Shown one piece after another: positions 10,301 through 25,300 of a stretch of 64,000 nt of DNA. The DNA is taken from assembly GCA_033239005.1 (NCBI GenBank), contig BSQZ01000073.1, positions 624,501-688,500 on the forward strand. Direction: 5' to 3'. The first letter of the stretch is position 1; each line of letters starts with the position of its first letter. The notes beneath the pieces were generated by a model that was not told the DNA's origin, did no database searches, and worked only from the letters and a program-made list of their open reading frames with translations. Source of the DNA: Lamellibrachia satsuma (taxonomy: Eukaryota; Annelida; Polychaeta; Sabellida; Siboglinidae). The position numbers and the translations under genes were made by a program.

Positions 10301-13300
10301 CCGGCCCAAGAAACACACAGTATCAGTTCATCCCAAGACACCTAGATCACTAAGTGCCTACAATCCTGAAATCTGAAGTCAGGAAGTCAGTGAAGACAAG
10401 CCCAAGAAACAAAGCAGCCGGGGTGGATGAAATAACAACTGAGGCCATTCTAGCATGTGGAGAATCCAGGATCACATGGCTTACCACAATATTCCAGAAG
10501 GCCTGGAAAGAGAGAAAAGTTCCTGAAGACTGGCAGCGGGCAATAGTTGTACCAATCTGGAAAAAGAAAGGCAGCAAAGACTGTAGCACATACAAAGGAA
10601 TATTGCTTCTCAACCACTTAGGCAAAATTTATGCAAAAATCCTCGAGCAGCGCAAGTGGAACCACTGCTGAGTAATGCACAGATATGTTTCAGAAAAGGA
10701 AGAGGATGCACAGATGCCATCTTTGTTCTATGACAACTAAGCTAGAAGGCAATAAAGTATAACCGAGAACAGAACCTTGTCTTCGTAGACCACGAGAAGG
10801 CCTTTGACAGGGCCAAACTCTGGAGAGTACTGGAAACGTACAACATGAAAGGACAACTCCTGGATAACATCAGAGCCATCGACACCAACAGCATGAGCTC
10901 AGTCCGCACTCCAAATGGAATCACACACTGGTTCCAAGTTACATCTGGAGTGAGACAAGGGTGTGTTCTATCACCACTGCTGTTCATTGTGTGCATGGAC
11001 AAGATAACAAAAGAGTCAAATCCAGAACCAGAAGCCTTAAATGAAATGCTGTTTGCCGATGATCAAAGTCTTGCAGATGAAGATGAAAAGAAGTTGCAAA
11101 AACGTACAAACAGCCTGAATACCACCTGTGAAGAATTTGATATGAAGATCAGCATCAGCCAGACCGAGACAATGAAGGTGACAGAACACACAGCAACCTC
11201 AACATCAACGGCACTCAACTCCAGCAAGTGACCGAGTTCAAGTACCTCGGTAACATATTTACAGAAGATGGACAACTTAACAGAGAAATTGAAATAAGAA
11301 TCCAGAAAGCAAACAACGTCAGCTACTAGCTCACACCGCTCCTGAAACACCCCAACATCCCCATCGAAACCAAAGCAGAGCTCATCAACTCCATCTTCAA
11401 CCCCACCCTGACATACCAGTGACAGACATGGACCTTGACCAAAAGCATTGAAAGAAAGTGTCTAAGAACAGCCATCAACAAGATCAGACCAGACATGATA
11501 ACAAACGAGCACATCAGGGAAATGGTCAGAACAACACCACTACATACAACAACAGAGAATCAAGTGGTTTGGACATCTGACACGCATGACTACCAACAAA
11601 CTGGCTCTCAAGGCATACAACACCAGGATGGCAGACTTCAAAGCGAGAGGGAGAATAGGAAAAACTTGAATTGCGGGTGTCAAAGAGACACTGAAGACAC
11701 ATAGCAACCCCCCTCTCCAGGCATTCCGGCTTGCTGCTGATCATCAGCTTCATCTCCGACTGCGACTCCCCCCAGTACAAGCAGATGGGTAAAGTAAAGT
11801 AAAGTAAACAAAATGCACATAAATTTTATGCTAGTACAAACACAATTTTTGCTGAAGATATATTTCTGTTGAGTATCATGTATTGATGCTTACGGTTTAA
11901 ATATCCATGTTGCTGTAAGAAAACTATTATTTGTACAGTACACAAATATCAGGTATGTAAACATGAGTGTCTTTCCCACTGGTCAGTAACATTTCCACTG
12001 CTGCTTGAGTTGACAGCAATGTGTGTATGTGTTCAATCTAGTGTGAGGCAGACACTGTTGGTGTTGGGGGATCATAAAGAGGCTCTTCAGAAGAAACTGG
12101 AACTCCTTATACAGAAAGGGGAAGAAGAAAGGTGTGTATGGCATTATTGTGTGTTATATGTGTATTTCTCATGCATGCATGCATGTATGCACATGTGCAC
12201 TTATGCATTCACACACCACACATGCACATACACCATGTTCACCCGCATGCATGCATTCAGTCCCGCACACATCTGCAAGGTCAATGGATATTATAAAGTG
12301 TTTGAGATAAATTGTAATCCTCATTTAAGACAGTTTGAAGTATGTGGGTGGTTGGTTTACCTGTGCATGTCATTCACTTGAGGGCTGAGAGAGAGCAGAT
12401 CTTGGAGCACTACCAGAGTCAGTGGTGTGACTATGAGAAGACGTACAAGACGTTCAGCCTGGCCAGGCAGCTACAGCAGAAGATGGAACAGAGACAGCAG
12501 GCAGCAGAGAGGTGTAGACAAGCCGCCAGTCAGCTGGAAACAGTCCGCATCCAGCTCAATGCAGAATCAGCTACTGGTACTTGACATTTTCTCGAATATG
12601 TCAACAAATATGTCAACAAATAACCATGCAGTTAGTAGTACTGTGACAGTTCCAGTTTTCCCGGTAGGGGTCATGATCATTCAATTATCACCACTCCCCT
12701 TGGTGGATTATTTGGAACTACACGATGGGCTTAATTTTTGAAAGACCTTATGAGTAGGCATATTTGTCACATATTTAACAAGATTTAACAAGATTGCCAC
12801 CCCAAACAAGTTCCAGATGGCATGTGGACAAGGAAACCATTGGCTTATCGAGAGTCCAACAATTTTCTCATCTATGTGTAGCCCGCTTTTATCAGATATC
12901 TGTCAATTCTATTTTTAAACATATTCACACTACTAGCATTAACATAATCATTAGGCAGTTTGTTCCATTCATTTATCACCCTCTGTGAGAAAGAGTACTT
13001 TCTCATGTCCATCCTACACTGCTCCTTAACTAATGCTGCTTTGTGTCCTCTGGTTCTACTGCCTTCTTTAAGTTTGAAGAACATATTCCTATCAACATCC
13101 TCATAACCGTTCACTATCTTAAACACTTCTATTTGGTCTCCTCTTAGTCTCCTTGTCTCTAGTGTTGTCAAACCACATTGTAATAAGTGACTTTCATAAC
13201 TAAGGGCTCTCAATTCTGGAATCATTTTAGTTGCTCTTCGTTGTATTCTTTGTAGCTTGTCTGTGTCCTTTTTACGATACGGCCTCCATGCTTGAATACA

Positions 13301-16300
13301 TTATTCCAAATGTGGTCTAACTATTGCTTTGTACAGGGGTATAATTAGCTGTTTCTCCTTATACGTGATAGTTCTCCTAATTAGCCCTAGAATTTGATTT
13401 CCTTTTGAAGCAGCAATCCCACATTGCTCTGAAACTTTCATGTCAGCAGTAAGTGTTACTCCTAAGTCCTTTTCTTGTGTGGTTCTACCTAATACAGCAT
13501 TCCCCATTTCATATTCTTCATCCATATTTCCATGTCCTATGTGTATACATTTACACTTCCCAAAATTTAATAAAATTTGCCATTTTTCTGACCATTTAAC
13601 TAATTTATCTAGATCATCCTGTAAACTTTGTTTATCTGTATCATTAGTAACTTTTCTGAATGCTTTTATGTCATCTGCAAATTTGAGTACTTTCCTAGAT
13701 ATGTCATCCTCCAAATCATTTATATATATATTAAAAACAGTATAGGGCCTAATACTGATCCCTGTGGTACCCCACTCAAAACAGATTTCCAGCTTGAAAT
13801 CTCACCATCTACTATTACTCTCTGTCTTCTGTGTGTAAGCCACTTTTTATCCAGTTGATTACATTATTACCTATACCATAGGCTTTTAGTGTTAGTAACA
13901 ATCTTTGATGTGGCACTTTATCGAAAGCTTTCTGAAAATCTAAGTAGACAACATCCACTGGTGACCCGTCATCTACCCACTTTGTAATTTCATCAAAAAA
14001 CATAAGAGATTGGTTAGACATGACCTTGCTTTTAGGAACCCATGTTGAGATGTATTTATTAATTTATGTTTTACAAGAAATTCCACCATGTGGTCTCTAA
14101 TTAATATTTTGAGTAATTTACATACAACTGATGTTAAACTCACTGGGCTGTAATTTTCTGGCTTGTTCCTCAATCCCTTCTTAAATAGCGGCGTAATGTT
14201 TGCTTCTTTCCATTCTGAAGGAACGATTCCTTCTTCTAGTGACAAGTTAAACAATTTTGCAAGTGGTGTACTAATTTGCTCAACAATTTCCTTCAGCAGT
14301 TTTAGTAGCTGTTGTCATCAGAGAGACAGTCTGTAAGTGTTTCAGTAATTTATCTTGATTTTTATTTCATATTATTGGTTTTGTGTGCATAAAATCTACT
14401 TGAACCATACATGTTAAGTGTCAGAAATGCAAATGCAGGAAATTTATGCATAAATTGGAGGGTCTCAGGGTCTCAGAGATTTGTGCAAAAATTAGAGGGT
14501 CTCAGTATATAAGAGAATTGTGGCTAAACTTGAGTATTTCACATCCTCCACCACGCATATAAATTACACTAGATCAGCTTTAGTTCCCAATACAGCTCAT
14601 GTACTGTTAAATGGTACACTGACATGTTAATATAGACATTGTGGCAGTAGAACATTTCCTTGTGGACTAGTAATTATAAACTAACATGTGTACTACTAAG
14701 ATGGTCTACTAATAATTGGTTCTACTCCTGAAATATATTACCGTACAACAAAAATGCCTTACCTGACTGGCAGTAGCCTTAATATTTTATTACACATGCA
14801 ACTAACATAATATTTAGTGGTAGGGCTAGAAGCATTTTCGTTTCTTCAAAGTTTGTGATCTTGGATGATGAATGCATTTGAGACCCTAGGTGACGGAGGC
14901 ATTTTTTATTTGTGACACCTATTTTAAAAATATGTTTTTTTCGTTCATTATGTGCTCCAATTGTGACAATTAGCAAATATATATGAATTAAATACAACTT
15001 GTATAAAGTGGAGATATATTGATTGGTATTATTTAAAAGGATAATTAACGAATAGTACACAGATGAGCGATAGTGGGGAATAGTTTGTTTAACGTATGTT
15101 TTAGACAATGCAACATGCAAGGCACAAGGATACTGTTTAGCCAGGCCTCCATTATCCAGTCTGCACAAAACTTGAAATCACCCCTGCTGTTGTCATTGGC
15201 TTAAGTATAAGGAGGGATTGACAATCTTTTGTTAACTGAAGCCACACAAAAATATTTTTTGTTTCATTAGAAATCCGGGAGATTTGTTCTTCTGTGCAGG
15301 AAACTGGGAGATTTGATAGATTTCCGTGAATCTACTGGCGATTCTGGGAAACTTAACATGTATGCTTGAACTTTACCAATAATTTCCCTTGCTGGTTGAC
15401 GCAGTATGGGACATGGCCGTATGCCGAGACAGTGTATAACTTTTATGTTAATTTACTGTGTTATCTGCCACTAATGTGTCGCAAGACCTGTCAAAATGGC
15501 TACATTAGATGAAGTTGAGCTTAGAATACCAAGAATCTGACTTCATTTACAGATAACTCGTGCTGTGACAGTTCTAGATCTGGAAAGGTGTATGAGCGAG
15601 ACCCACAATGCCTGTTGGGACCCGCGTCTTTGGTTGCAGGCCTGGAACTGTGACAGCACTATCAGTTAGCATCTATACAGCTTGGACCCTGCTAATTTAT
15701 ACAGTACTAGCAGGGTTAATGCTCGGGTGTATTACTGCAATACAATGCTTTGGGGTGAAGAATGCTGCTGGTGATTCCTGCATGTGTTACCTATTCAAGC
15801 AGCAGATTCTGTGGTTCCTTTGTGTAGACTGAAACAGAGCTGTATTTGTAGCTCAATTAAACACATCAATGCGCACAGTTATTGATTGTTATCGCAGGAC
15901 AAAGAAAGTCCCCATGGCAAACATTCATTGCCAGCTCATCTCACGGGTTTCATCTATAGCATACGCTCAATAAAAAAATTGCAACTCAACCAAGTGGCAA
16001 TGGAGTCGAATACAAACAGCATTGAACCATTATAATTTATTCTACTTTATTGATTACAGTGGATCTACATCTGACGCACCCATATCTGTCTCAATAGGCC
16101 CATAGATGCGGCCATGATTGGGAGACAACAGACAGACTGACAGACATTGTGATTTATAGATTGATTACACAGTGACTTTATACAGTGCACTGATCACTGG
16201 TGTTTTGGTGCACTTCCTCATTTGTTGTTTTCAGACACAAGATTCAGGCCTTACACTGACATCAACAGCTTTGTTATCAAACTGTATCCTTTTACAACAT

Positions 16301-19300
16301 ATGCACCAGTGGGGCCATAAGTATTTGTTGTAAAAATGTTTCCTTTTACAACATATACACCAGTGGGCTGTAAGTATTTGTTGTCAAACTGTATCCTTTT
16401 ACAACATATACACCAGTGGGCTGTAAGTATTTGTTGTCAAACTGTATCCTTTTACAACATATACACCAGTGGGGCTGTAAGTATTTGTTGTCAAACTGTA
16501 TCCTTTTACAACATATACACCAGTGGGCTGTAAGTATTTGTTGTCAAACTGTATCCTTTTACAACATATACACCAGTGGGGCCATAAGTATTTGTTGTCA
16601 AACTGTATCCTTTTACAACATATACACCAGTTGGCTGTAAGTATTTGTTGTCAAACTGTATCCTTTTACAACATATACACCAGTGGGCTGTAAGTGTTTG
16701 TTGTCAAACTATATCCTTTTACAACATATACACCAGTGGGCTGTAAGTGTTTGTTGTCAAATTGTATCCTTTTACAACATATACACCAGTGGGGCCGTAA
16801 GTATTTATTGTCAAACTGTATCCTTTTACAACATATACACCAGTTGGCTGTAAGTATTTGTTGTCAAACTGTATCCTTTTACAACATATACACCAGTGGG
16901 CTGTAAGTATTTGTTGTCAAACTGTATCCTTTTACAACATATACACCAGTGGGCTGTAAGTATTTGTTGTCAAACTGTATCCTTTTACAACATATACACC
17001 AGTGGGGCCATAAGTATTTGTTGTCAAACTGTATCCTTTTACAACATATACACCAGTGGGGCCATAAGTATTTGTTGTCAAACTGGTCCTTTTACAACAT
17101 ACACCAGTGGGGCCGTAAGTATTTGTTGTCAAACTGTATCCTTTCACAACATATACACCAGTGGGGCCGTAAGTATTTGTTGTCAAACTGTATCCTTTTA
17201 TAATATAACATACACCAGTGGGGCTGTAGGTACTTACTAGCTTGTATTTTGGAACAACTTTGTAGAAATGACAACTGAATGCTTGGATGTTCCGGTTTAT
17301 TTGATTGTATTTGACATTATATTTACCATTAAAGATACATGTTTATATTCTTTGAATATTTTGGCTGATATACTTGGTGTTCATTGGTGGACTGACTTTG
17401 TTACTGGCGTGTCACATGAACTCATGTCACACGAGCTGCAGAAGGACTGGTGCGAGCTCCTGGCCAGTGTCTTGGTTGAAAATACAAACGAACACTTGAG
17501 AGGCCAGTGTTCAAAATTAAGGCCTTTTTATTGATGGCGACCAATTCGAAACACTTCTTGCTGGTTCATTTACCCAAAACATCAAATGTCATCAGCCCCA
17601 CCCCGCCAATCTGTTCTACCAACGATCACCGTACAGTAGTTCGTCAGAATGCTTAGATCCAGCTCACTTATAGGAGGCAGTAAGCATAATTTTGGTCCAG
17701 CACTATCAACCAAAAGCTTCTAGATCTAACCAGCATCTGTGATGATAAACTTTCGCCGCTTCCTGCAAAAATACCGAAATAAAACTCCGAACATGTAGCA
17801 TTGTAAACTAAATCGTCCACAAGGTGGCACAACCCTAGCATTATGTTGTTTGAGTAGATTAATACTATGGAGAAATTCTTAATCCGCCCGTCAAATGGCG
17901 TTACAGTTGCCAATAACAAAATATTAACTTTGAAACGGAAGAACCAGATAAATGGAGTGTTATTAAGAGTAAAGAAACGCAGCATTATTACAACTCGAAG
18001 AGAGCCAGGACATTTGAAAACGTGTGGCAGTCCGGCCTTCCATGGCTGGCCATCAAGGAGGTTGACGGCGGAAGGAAAATATTCTGTTCATGGTGTAGGC
18101 AATATATGGACTCGTCGGCTGGTGCTTCATGGCGCACTTTTATCAAAGGTAATGTTCTTTTTTAAAAAAGCTTAGTGTTTTATGTAATTGTTTTTCTATA
18201 AAAAAATTGTATGACACTTGAGTGTATTAAAATTTGCGTTAAAATTTTGTTAGATATATAGGTGATGTAAGGGCCATAATTATCTAGGTGATGTAAGGGC
18301 CAAAATTATCTAGGTGATGTAAGGGCCATAATTATCCAGGTGATGTAAGGGCCATAATTATCTACAAATTACATATGCAAGGAAGGGAAAGGAGGTACGA
18401 AGATATTAGCAAATCTGTAGTGGCATCTATATATTAGACTAACTTTTAGGGTAGTCTGGCAGTATCTTGACCCAGACGCCGACACCCACTCGTCTCTTTC
18501 TATGTTCCTTCACTTCCTTGCACCAGCGGCCTCTGATCTACCAATTGGCGATGTATTTAAAAAAAACACAAAGGCAGTTATTTAGAGTGATTTATTATAA
18601 TGCTTTTCTTCTTGGCAGACAAAGATGGAAACGGTATCCAAATTGTGGCCGCATTGAGTGTGAGCCTCTCTCCAGATGGCATAACCATCACTCCACCTTC
18701 TATATGTCTGTTCTTATAGACTATCTTTGGGGGCAGTCTGGCAGTGTCTCCTCCCAGGCGCCGACACCCACTCGTCTCTCTCTGTGTTCCTTCGCCTCCT
18801 TGCACCAGTGGCCTCTGATCTACTAACTGGTGATGATAAACATTCACTCATAAATTTTCTCATCAAGTGCATTCATTCCTATCCTAGGGACTCTGTGGGT
18901 AATGGCAGACGGATCCTGCATATGGTGATGAAGCTGTGTCTGCAGGGCAGGACCATTTCCGCCAGATGTTGGTGGGTGCAGGGATCAATGGTGATGTGCT
19001 TGGCCTGGAGTGGTCATTAGGTAAAGAACCAACTTAATAGCCAACATATTATGCTATGCTAACATTGTTAGCCAAGCATTCAAGCAAGATTTCAGAGGAC
19101 AGCAGACTAGATGAAGGCCACTGAAGAGGTGGAGTGACCAGATCAGAAATGATAGAAGAGCAAAGCCGACATATGCAGTAAATGGAGCATGAAAGCGGTG
19201 TGCAAAGTCAATCTAAAAAGGAACACTTTAATACATTAATTTTAAACAATTCCATTCTTTTTCCAACAGTGGACCCCCATCAAACTGTTGGAAACTGATC

Positions 19301-22300
19301 AACAGGACTCGCCTTGAAGACCACACCAACATCCTGACAGTGATCGACCTCCTACTAACTTTCCTGCCTCATCAGCATCATGATCATGCTGAAGACTGGT
19401 AAGAAACTAGCAAGAAGTGTTTGTGACTTGCAACATTACAATTGAATGTGTCGATAATGAAATAGTGAACATGATTTAAAAAATGGATAACAGTAAATTA
19501 AAACCAACATGTAATTCCTTGTTTCAACAACTATCTTTCAGACTGGAGAAATCAACTGTTGAGTGGAAACTTAACAGACCTCAACCTCATACAAATGTAT
19601 AGCCCAAATGTGAGGGAGTTCGACCTTGAGCCAGCAAAATATGGCACACGAATGAGATGAGTGTGTGCGATGCAGGAGGCCAGAGGGTCACCAATACCAC
19701 AAAGAGTGAACAATGAACAGAGGACGTCACCACATCACTCACCAACAGGGTTGTTTGATTTAAATCATTGATTTAAATCATGATTTAAATCGCTCAAAAA
19801 AAAAAAAATCATTGATTTATTATTTTTTTTATTTTTTTGACTTCCGTTTTTTTTTAATCGCTGATTTATATGAATTTAACACAAATAATTGTTTACAAGC
19901 ATCAAGATCAACAAAGTTTTGTGTGTTTTTTAATACAAAAGCACAAAGTGCACACACTTGTGTAGCTGTATTGACACCAGATAGCCTGATAGTCAAATAT
20001 TTTATTACATTGTGTATACCAGATTTAGAAAAAATCAAATAAATAAAAAAAATTTTAAAACCATGATTTTTTTCAACCCTGCTCACCAGTACGTGTCGAT
20101 GATTCGACGTAGGAATAAAGAAAGTTGAACAAATACAAATGCGTGGTTGTGGTTTGGGGCATTTGTGGGGCCAGTTCAAACTCAGCAGGGGCAGTTCATA
20201 ATAGAACTGGGCTAGTTAAAAAAAATCTGGGCCAGTTAATTTTTTGCAGAATTGTAACTTAATTCATGATCATTAAGTTCTTTGAGATTATTAAGTTCTT
20301 TGAGATCATTAAGTTCTTTGAGATCATTAAGTTCTTTGAGATCATTAAGTAAATAACTAAATGGGTTGTTTTTAAAATCTCTGTACATTTTAAGTAAAAA
20401 TTTCCTCTGCTGTCCCAGTGCATGGTTTGCGTATTGTCTCTGTTTATTGTATATGTGTATTATACAAGTTTGTGTATTGTCTCTGTGTGTTGCATATGTT
20501 TGTGTATCGTATATGTTTGTGTATTGTATCAGTGTGGGTATTGTTTCTGTTTGTGTATTGTACCTATTTGTGTATTGTATATGTTTGTGTATTGTCTGTT
20601 TACATATTGTGTCTGTTTGCATGTTGTATCTGTCTTTGTATGTTTGTGTATTGTCTCTGTTTATGTATTGTTTTTTTCCCATGTCAGCACTAGTTGTTAC
20701 TCCTAACTTACAAACTTGGTTTTACTGAACTGACACACTATTGCTGTCAGCTTCTCATCTCTTGTCAGGCTCCAGACATGTTGCCAGGCCGCAATGCAAT
20801 GTCCAGTTCCATAACAAAGCAGTCCAGTTAGTTTTGATAATGATTTCTTTGTATAAAGTAATTACTGCAGTTTTATGTTCCAATATATTAATCTTTACTC
20901 TTTTTTCACAGTCAATTGAAATGTTTTCTTTGTAACATTTCAACAGTTTTCCACTGTCCTTATCAGAATGACCATTGCTAGATTTTGGCGCTAGTTGACT
21001 CGGCCTTCATTGACGGACATTGGTCATGTGACACCTGTAGCGATGTTGGTCCACCAGTGAAGGCTGAGTAAGACAACCAAAACATTCAGAAGGAATACAG
21101 AAAGTTTCTTGAGAGGTTACCCTGTAATATGTCAAAATTATGTTAGGGTTGACTTAACAATTAAGTTGGTGCATTACATATTTATATTTATGCTGATCGG
21201 TAAATTTCATATGAATAATAACTGAACATGTTGAAAACTACATGAATTAGTAGATTTTACAAGTTTTAATACGATTGCCATCCCAACCGACAAGCTCCAG
21301 ATGACAAGTGAACAATGAAGCTATTGCTTTAATGAGAGAATGTTACATCTATGTGTGGCCTGTTCTTGTTAGATACACTGTATCTATAAATTTTATTTAA
21401 AAACTTAACACTGCTAGCATTAATATAATCATTAGATAAGTTGTGCCATTCATTTATTGTCCACTGTGATAATGAGAAGTTTCTCATATCCAATGAACGC
21501 TGAATGTTCCTTTACTAAAAATGCTTCGTGCCCTCTGGTTCTGCTGCATTCTTCAAGTTTTGAAAAAAATTTATAACCATTCAATATTTTAAAAACTTAT
21601 ATTTGGCCTCCTCTTAGTCTCTTGCAGTGTGTGGTAATACTTAACAGTTTGACCAGTGCCGAGGTGAAAGTGAAGACTTTAGTGATGCAGCAGCAGTCAA
21701 AACTACAGCATGCCAGATGCCAGCAACTGAAGCCGCAGTTGGCAGTGAAGGTTTGTAATATCAACAACTTCTATATACTTTAGTCTGCTCAATCTCGGAA
21801 AAACTCAGAAAAAAAGATAGTCAGCAGAATTTTACATTTAATTGCTCATGATGTCATGCTTATTATTAAAACTTATAAAACAATGGATTTTAATTTAGGA
21901 TGTCATAATCGAAAATGATATGTTGATGTAATTGTATTGTTAGGAACAATCACTAAAATATTCTTGTTAGAGGCACATCATTAGGAACGTGGCTTTAATA
22001 GATCCCTAAATATTTTGTTGATGTTGTTTTCAAAAACGTAACCCTATAAAAAATAAATAAAACAAATCTGCTAACATTAATTAGGACATTTTGTATCTAC
22101 TAATTAAAATGCTTCCTTTGATTTGTGATTCTATTTGTATGGTATTCTAAAACAAGTATGATGTTTACTGGCTATAAATGAGTTTAGCAACATTAGAGTA
22201 GTGACACAGCATGAAACTTTCAACTGAGAACATTGGTTGAAATCATCATTCTGCTGTTTAAAGCTTGGACAATGTTGTTCAGTCCAAAATATTAGTGTTT

Positions 22301-25300
22301 TTGACATTGTGAAAAAAAGAACACAATTTGTTTGCTAGAACTGTTTGTGTGTCAGTTGGGGCGCAGTAGTAGTTAGAAGGTTTGAATCCTCTTGTTGCCA
22401 GTAATTGTATTCACTCCATTTGCCTCAGTTTATAAAGGAGTACCTTGCATTATATGTGCAGGGAATGTAATAATCGGAGAGTGACTAAATGCTTCTGAAA
22501 TGTTGAGGTGGTATTAAACTGAACCTATGTGCCAGTGGGCAAAATGTGTTCTGACCAAGAATTGTTGTTTGGACAAGATAAATGATATGTAAGAATGGTA
22601 CCTTACCTTTAGAGTGTTTACATAGGAACAAGAAAAGAGGGAAATGCAGGAGGAGTCAGAGAGGAAGAAACGTTCTAAGGAAGATGACAAGATAAACCAA
22701 CAAGAGAGGTTGAAACAACAGCATCAACAACAAACTGGGTAAGTTAAGTAAACTCTTAATTTAACTTTACACAATTTGTTATGTTGTCAGCACTATGTTA
22801 ACCTCCCTCCTGAATTCACATAACTAATCTTAATCAGTTTCTTTGATATTAAAATATGTAGTGTGTGAATAGTTCAAGTAATATGTGCAGTTGGTTTCAT
22901 GAAAGAGTTCACTTTTGTTAAAATCATCAAAAGAATTAACTATGATCTCTAGTCTTGTTATATATCCTGACCAGATCCTGTCAAAAAGTAATTTAATACT
23001 TTGATTATTTCATAAAACAAAAATAACAAATTTGCACAAATGAGCTAGCGTGTTGTAGTGGATACTAGAGCTAGCGTGTTGTAGTGGATACTAGAGCTAG
23101 CGTGTTGTAGTGGATACTAGAGCTAGCGTGTTGTAGTGGATACTAGAGAGGTTTGATTTGTTCATAAAATTATTATAAAACGAGACAAGCAAAAAGACTG
23201 AATTAAAGAAGGAGTTTTAAGAAAGCTTAATTTCACCTTTACACAATTTGCTATGTCGTTGCCAGTGCGTTAATTAGCACACATTTCGCTGCACTGTGCT
23301 TCAAGTCACTACATTATGGTTAGTATTTAACATAATTTAGCTAAACCAATTTATGTAGTTATTGTCGATACACCAACACGTGAATAATAATAAAATAAAA
23401 TAAAAGACCTAAACAAAAGGGGTTAAGCAGTTCCTAATCGATAAGCTGTTCTAATTGTAAACAGTTGGATTGGTACGCTGGGGAGCTATGGAGGATAAGC
23501 AGGTTTAAACTGGTGGGTTTTTAGTTTACAGCAAAATGTAGTTATATTTCATACAGACTTAACACTAACAGCGAGTGAGTTCCACAGAGTTGGTGCAGCA
23601 ACTGAAAAAGCTGCAGTTCTGACATTTGTCTAAACACTGGGAACAAAAAGTAGATTAGATGACTGAAGTTGTCTAGGCTGTCTTGCAGGAATGTGCAGTG
23701 AATGTAAATATGCTGGTTGCTTGGATGAAAGTGCGTGATAGGTAATTGGTCAGATCTTAAAAATAATGTGATAATGTGAACGGATAGTCGGATAGGGAGG
23801 CAATGCAATGATTTAAGAAGTGGCACTGAGTGAGAGAGATGTGGAGACCGTGAGGCATAGTAGCATAGTGGTTAGAATGCCAAGAGAGCCCAGGTTCGAA
23901 TCCTCTTGCTGCCATTTCGAAACTGGCAATTTTGTTCACCCCATTTTGCCATAGTGTATAAATGAGTAGTTTTAGAGTACCTGGCTACAAACAGAGGTGA
24001 ACATTTGAACGAATAGTCTTCACACAGTAATTGCAGCATGGGTGAATACTTCCCAGAGAAGTCAAGAATTCATTGGAATGAACAGGTCTGCCAAGGTGTG
24101 AAGTGTAAAGCGCTTTGAGCAGTCCCAAGGTCTTTTACCTTTCACTACCCTTGCTAAACAATTTTGCATACATTGAAGTCCTTCAGAGCAATATTGTGAT
24201 AAAGGGAATTACAATAGTCAAGTCTACTGCTAACAAGAGCAGTTGTAATAGTTTTGGTGACAATGAAAGACATATACTATCGAATATGATGAAAGTCACG
24301 AATATGATAAAAGCAGCAATGACAAGTTTGTGAAATATGCTGTCTCAGATTTAGATTATTATCAAAGGTGACTCCTAAATTCCGTGCTGAAACGGCTGGC
24401 TAGGCATCAGTGTCAGGAAAAAAAAACAATCAAGTTTACATGCTGCCTTTGTGTACCAATAATAAGAAACTCTGTTTTATCAGCATTTAACTTGGCATAA
24501 AGATAGCACACTCTATGACTGGCTGAAGATCAGAAACAATTTAATTGTGGCACGTTTACATATCCTAAACATAGTCAACAGTGTGTTAATCATGCAATAT
24601 GTAGACATAACACATATTATGTCAGTTAGTGCAGTGTGTTCTATGTATGTATCTACCACCACTTGTGCAGTGTGTTCTATCTATGTATCTATCACCACTC
24701 GTGCAGTGTGTTCTATCTATGTATCTACCACCACTTGTGCAGTGTGTTCTATGTATGTGTCTACCACCACTCGTGCAGTGTGTTCTATGTATGTATCTAC
24801 CACCACTTGCGCAGTGTGTTCTATCTATGTATCTACCACCACTTGTGCAGTGTGTTCTATGTATGTATCTACCACCACTCGTGCAGTGTGTTCTATCTGT
24901 GTATCTACCACCACTTGTGCAGTGTGTTCTATGTATGTATCTACCACCACTTGTGCAGTGCGTTCTATGTATGTATCTACCACCACTCATGCAGTGTGTT
25001 CTATGTATGTATCTACCACCACTCGTGCAGTGTGTTCTATGTATGTATCTACCACCACTCGTGCAGTGTGTTCTATCTATGTATCTACCACCACTTGTGC
25101 AGTGTGTTCTATGTATGTATCTACCACCACTTGTGCAGTGCGTTCTATGTATGTATCTACCACCACTCGTGCAGTGTGTTCTATGTATGTATCTACCACC
25201 ACTCGTGCAGTGTGTTCTATCTATGTATCTACCACCACTCGTGCAGTGTGTTCTATGTATGTATCTACCACCACTTGTGCAGTGTGTTCTATGTATGTAT

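Noticed and set aside
12010..12381. 123-codon frame through exon 4 and its intron
   Set aside because: The open stretch runs through the GTGTGT donor into simple-sequence DNA; only 12042-12131 fits the phases of the neighbouring exons.
14300..14340. Extra exon of the SIX6OS1-like gene at a CAG...GTAAGT pair
   Set aside because: The acceptor lies within the CR1 element, and exon 6 (12632-12663) with exon 7 (15553-15587) already satisfies both phases.
16336..17274. Repeat ORFs on both strands of the 53-bp array
   Set aside because: Frames shift between 53- and 54-bp units and no unit shows codon bias.
23861..23903. Functional tRNA gene
   Set aside because: A and B boxes are present but no cloverleaf closes, and the sequence runs on into a SINE body.
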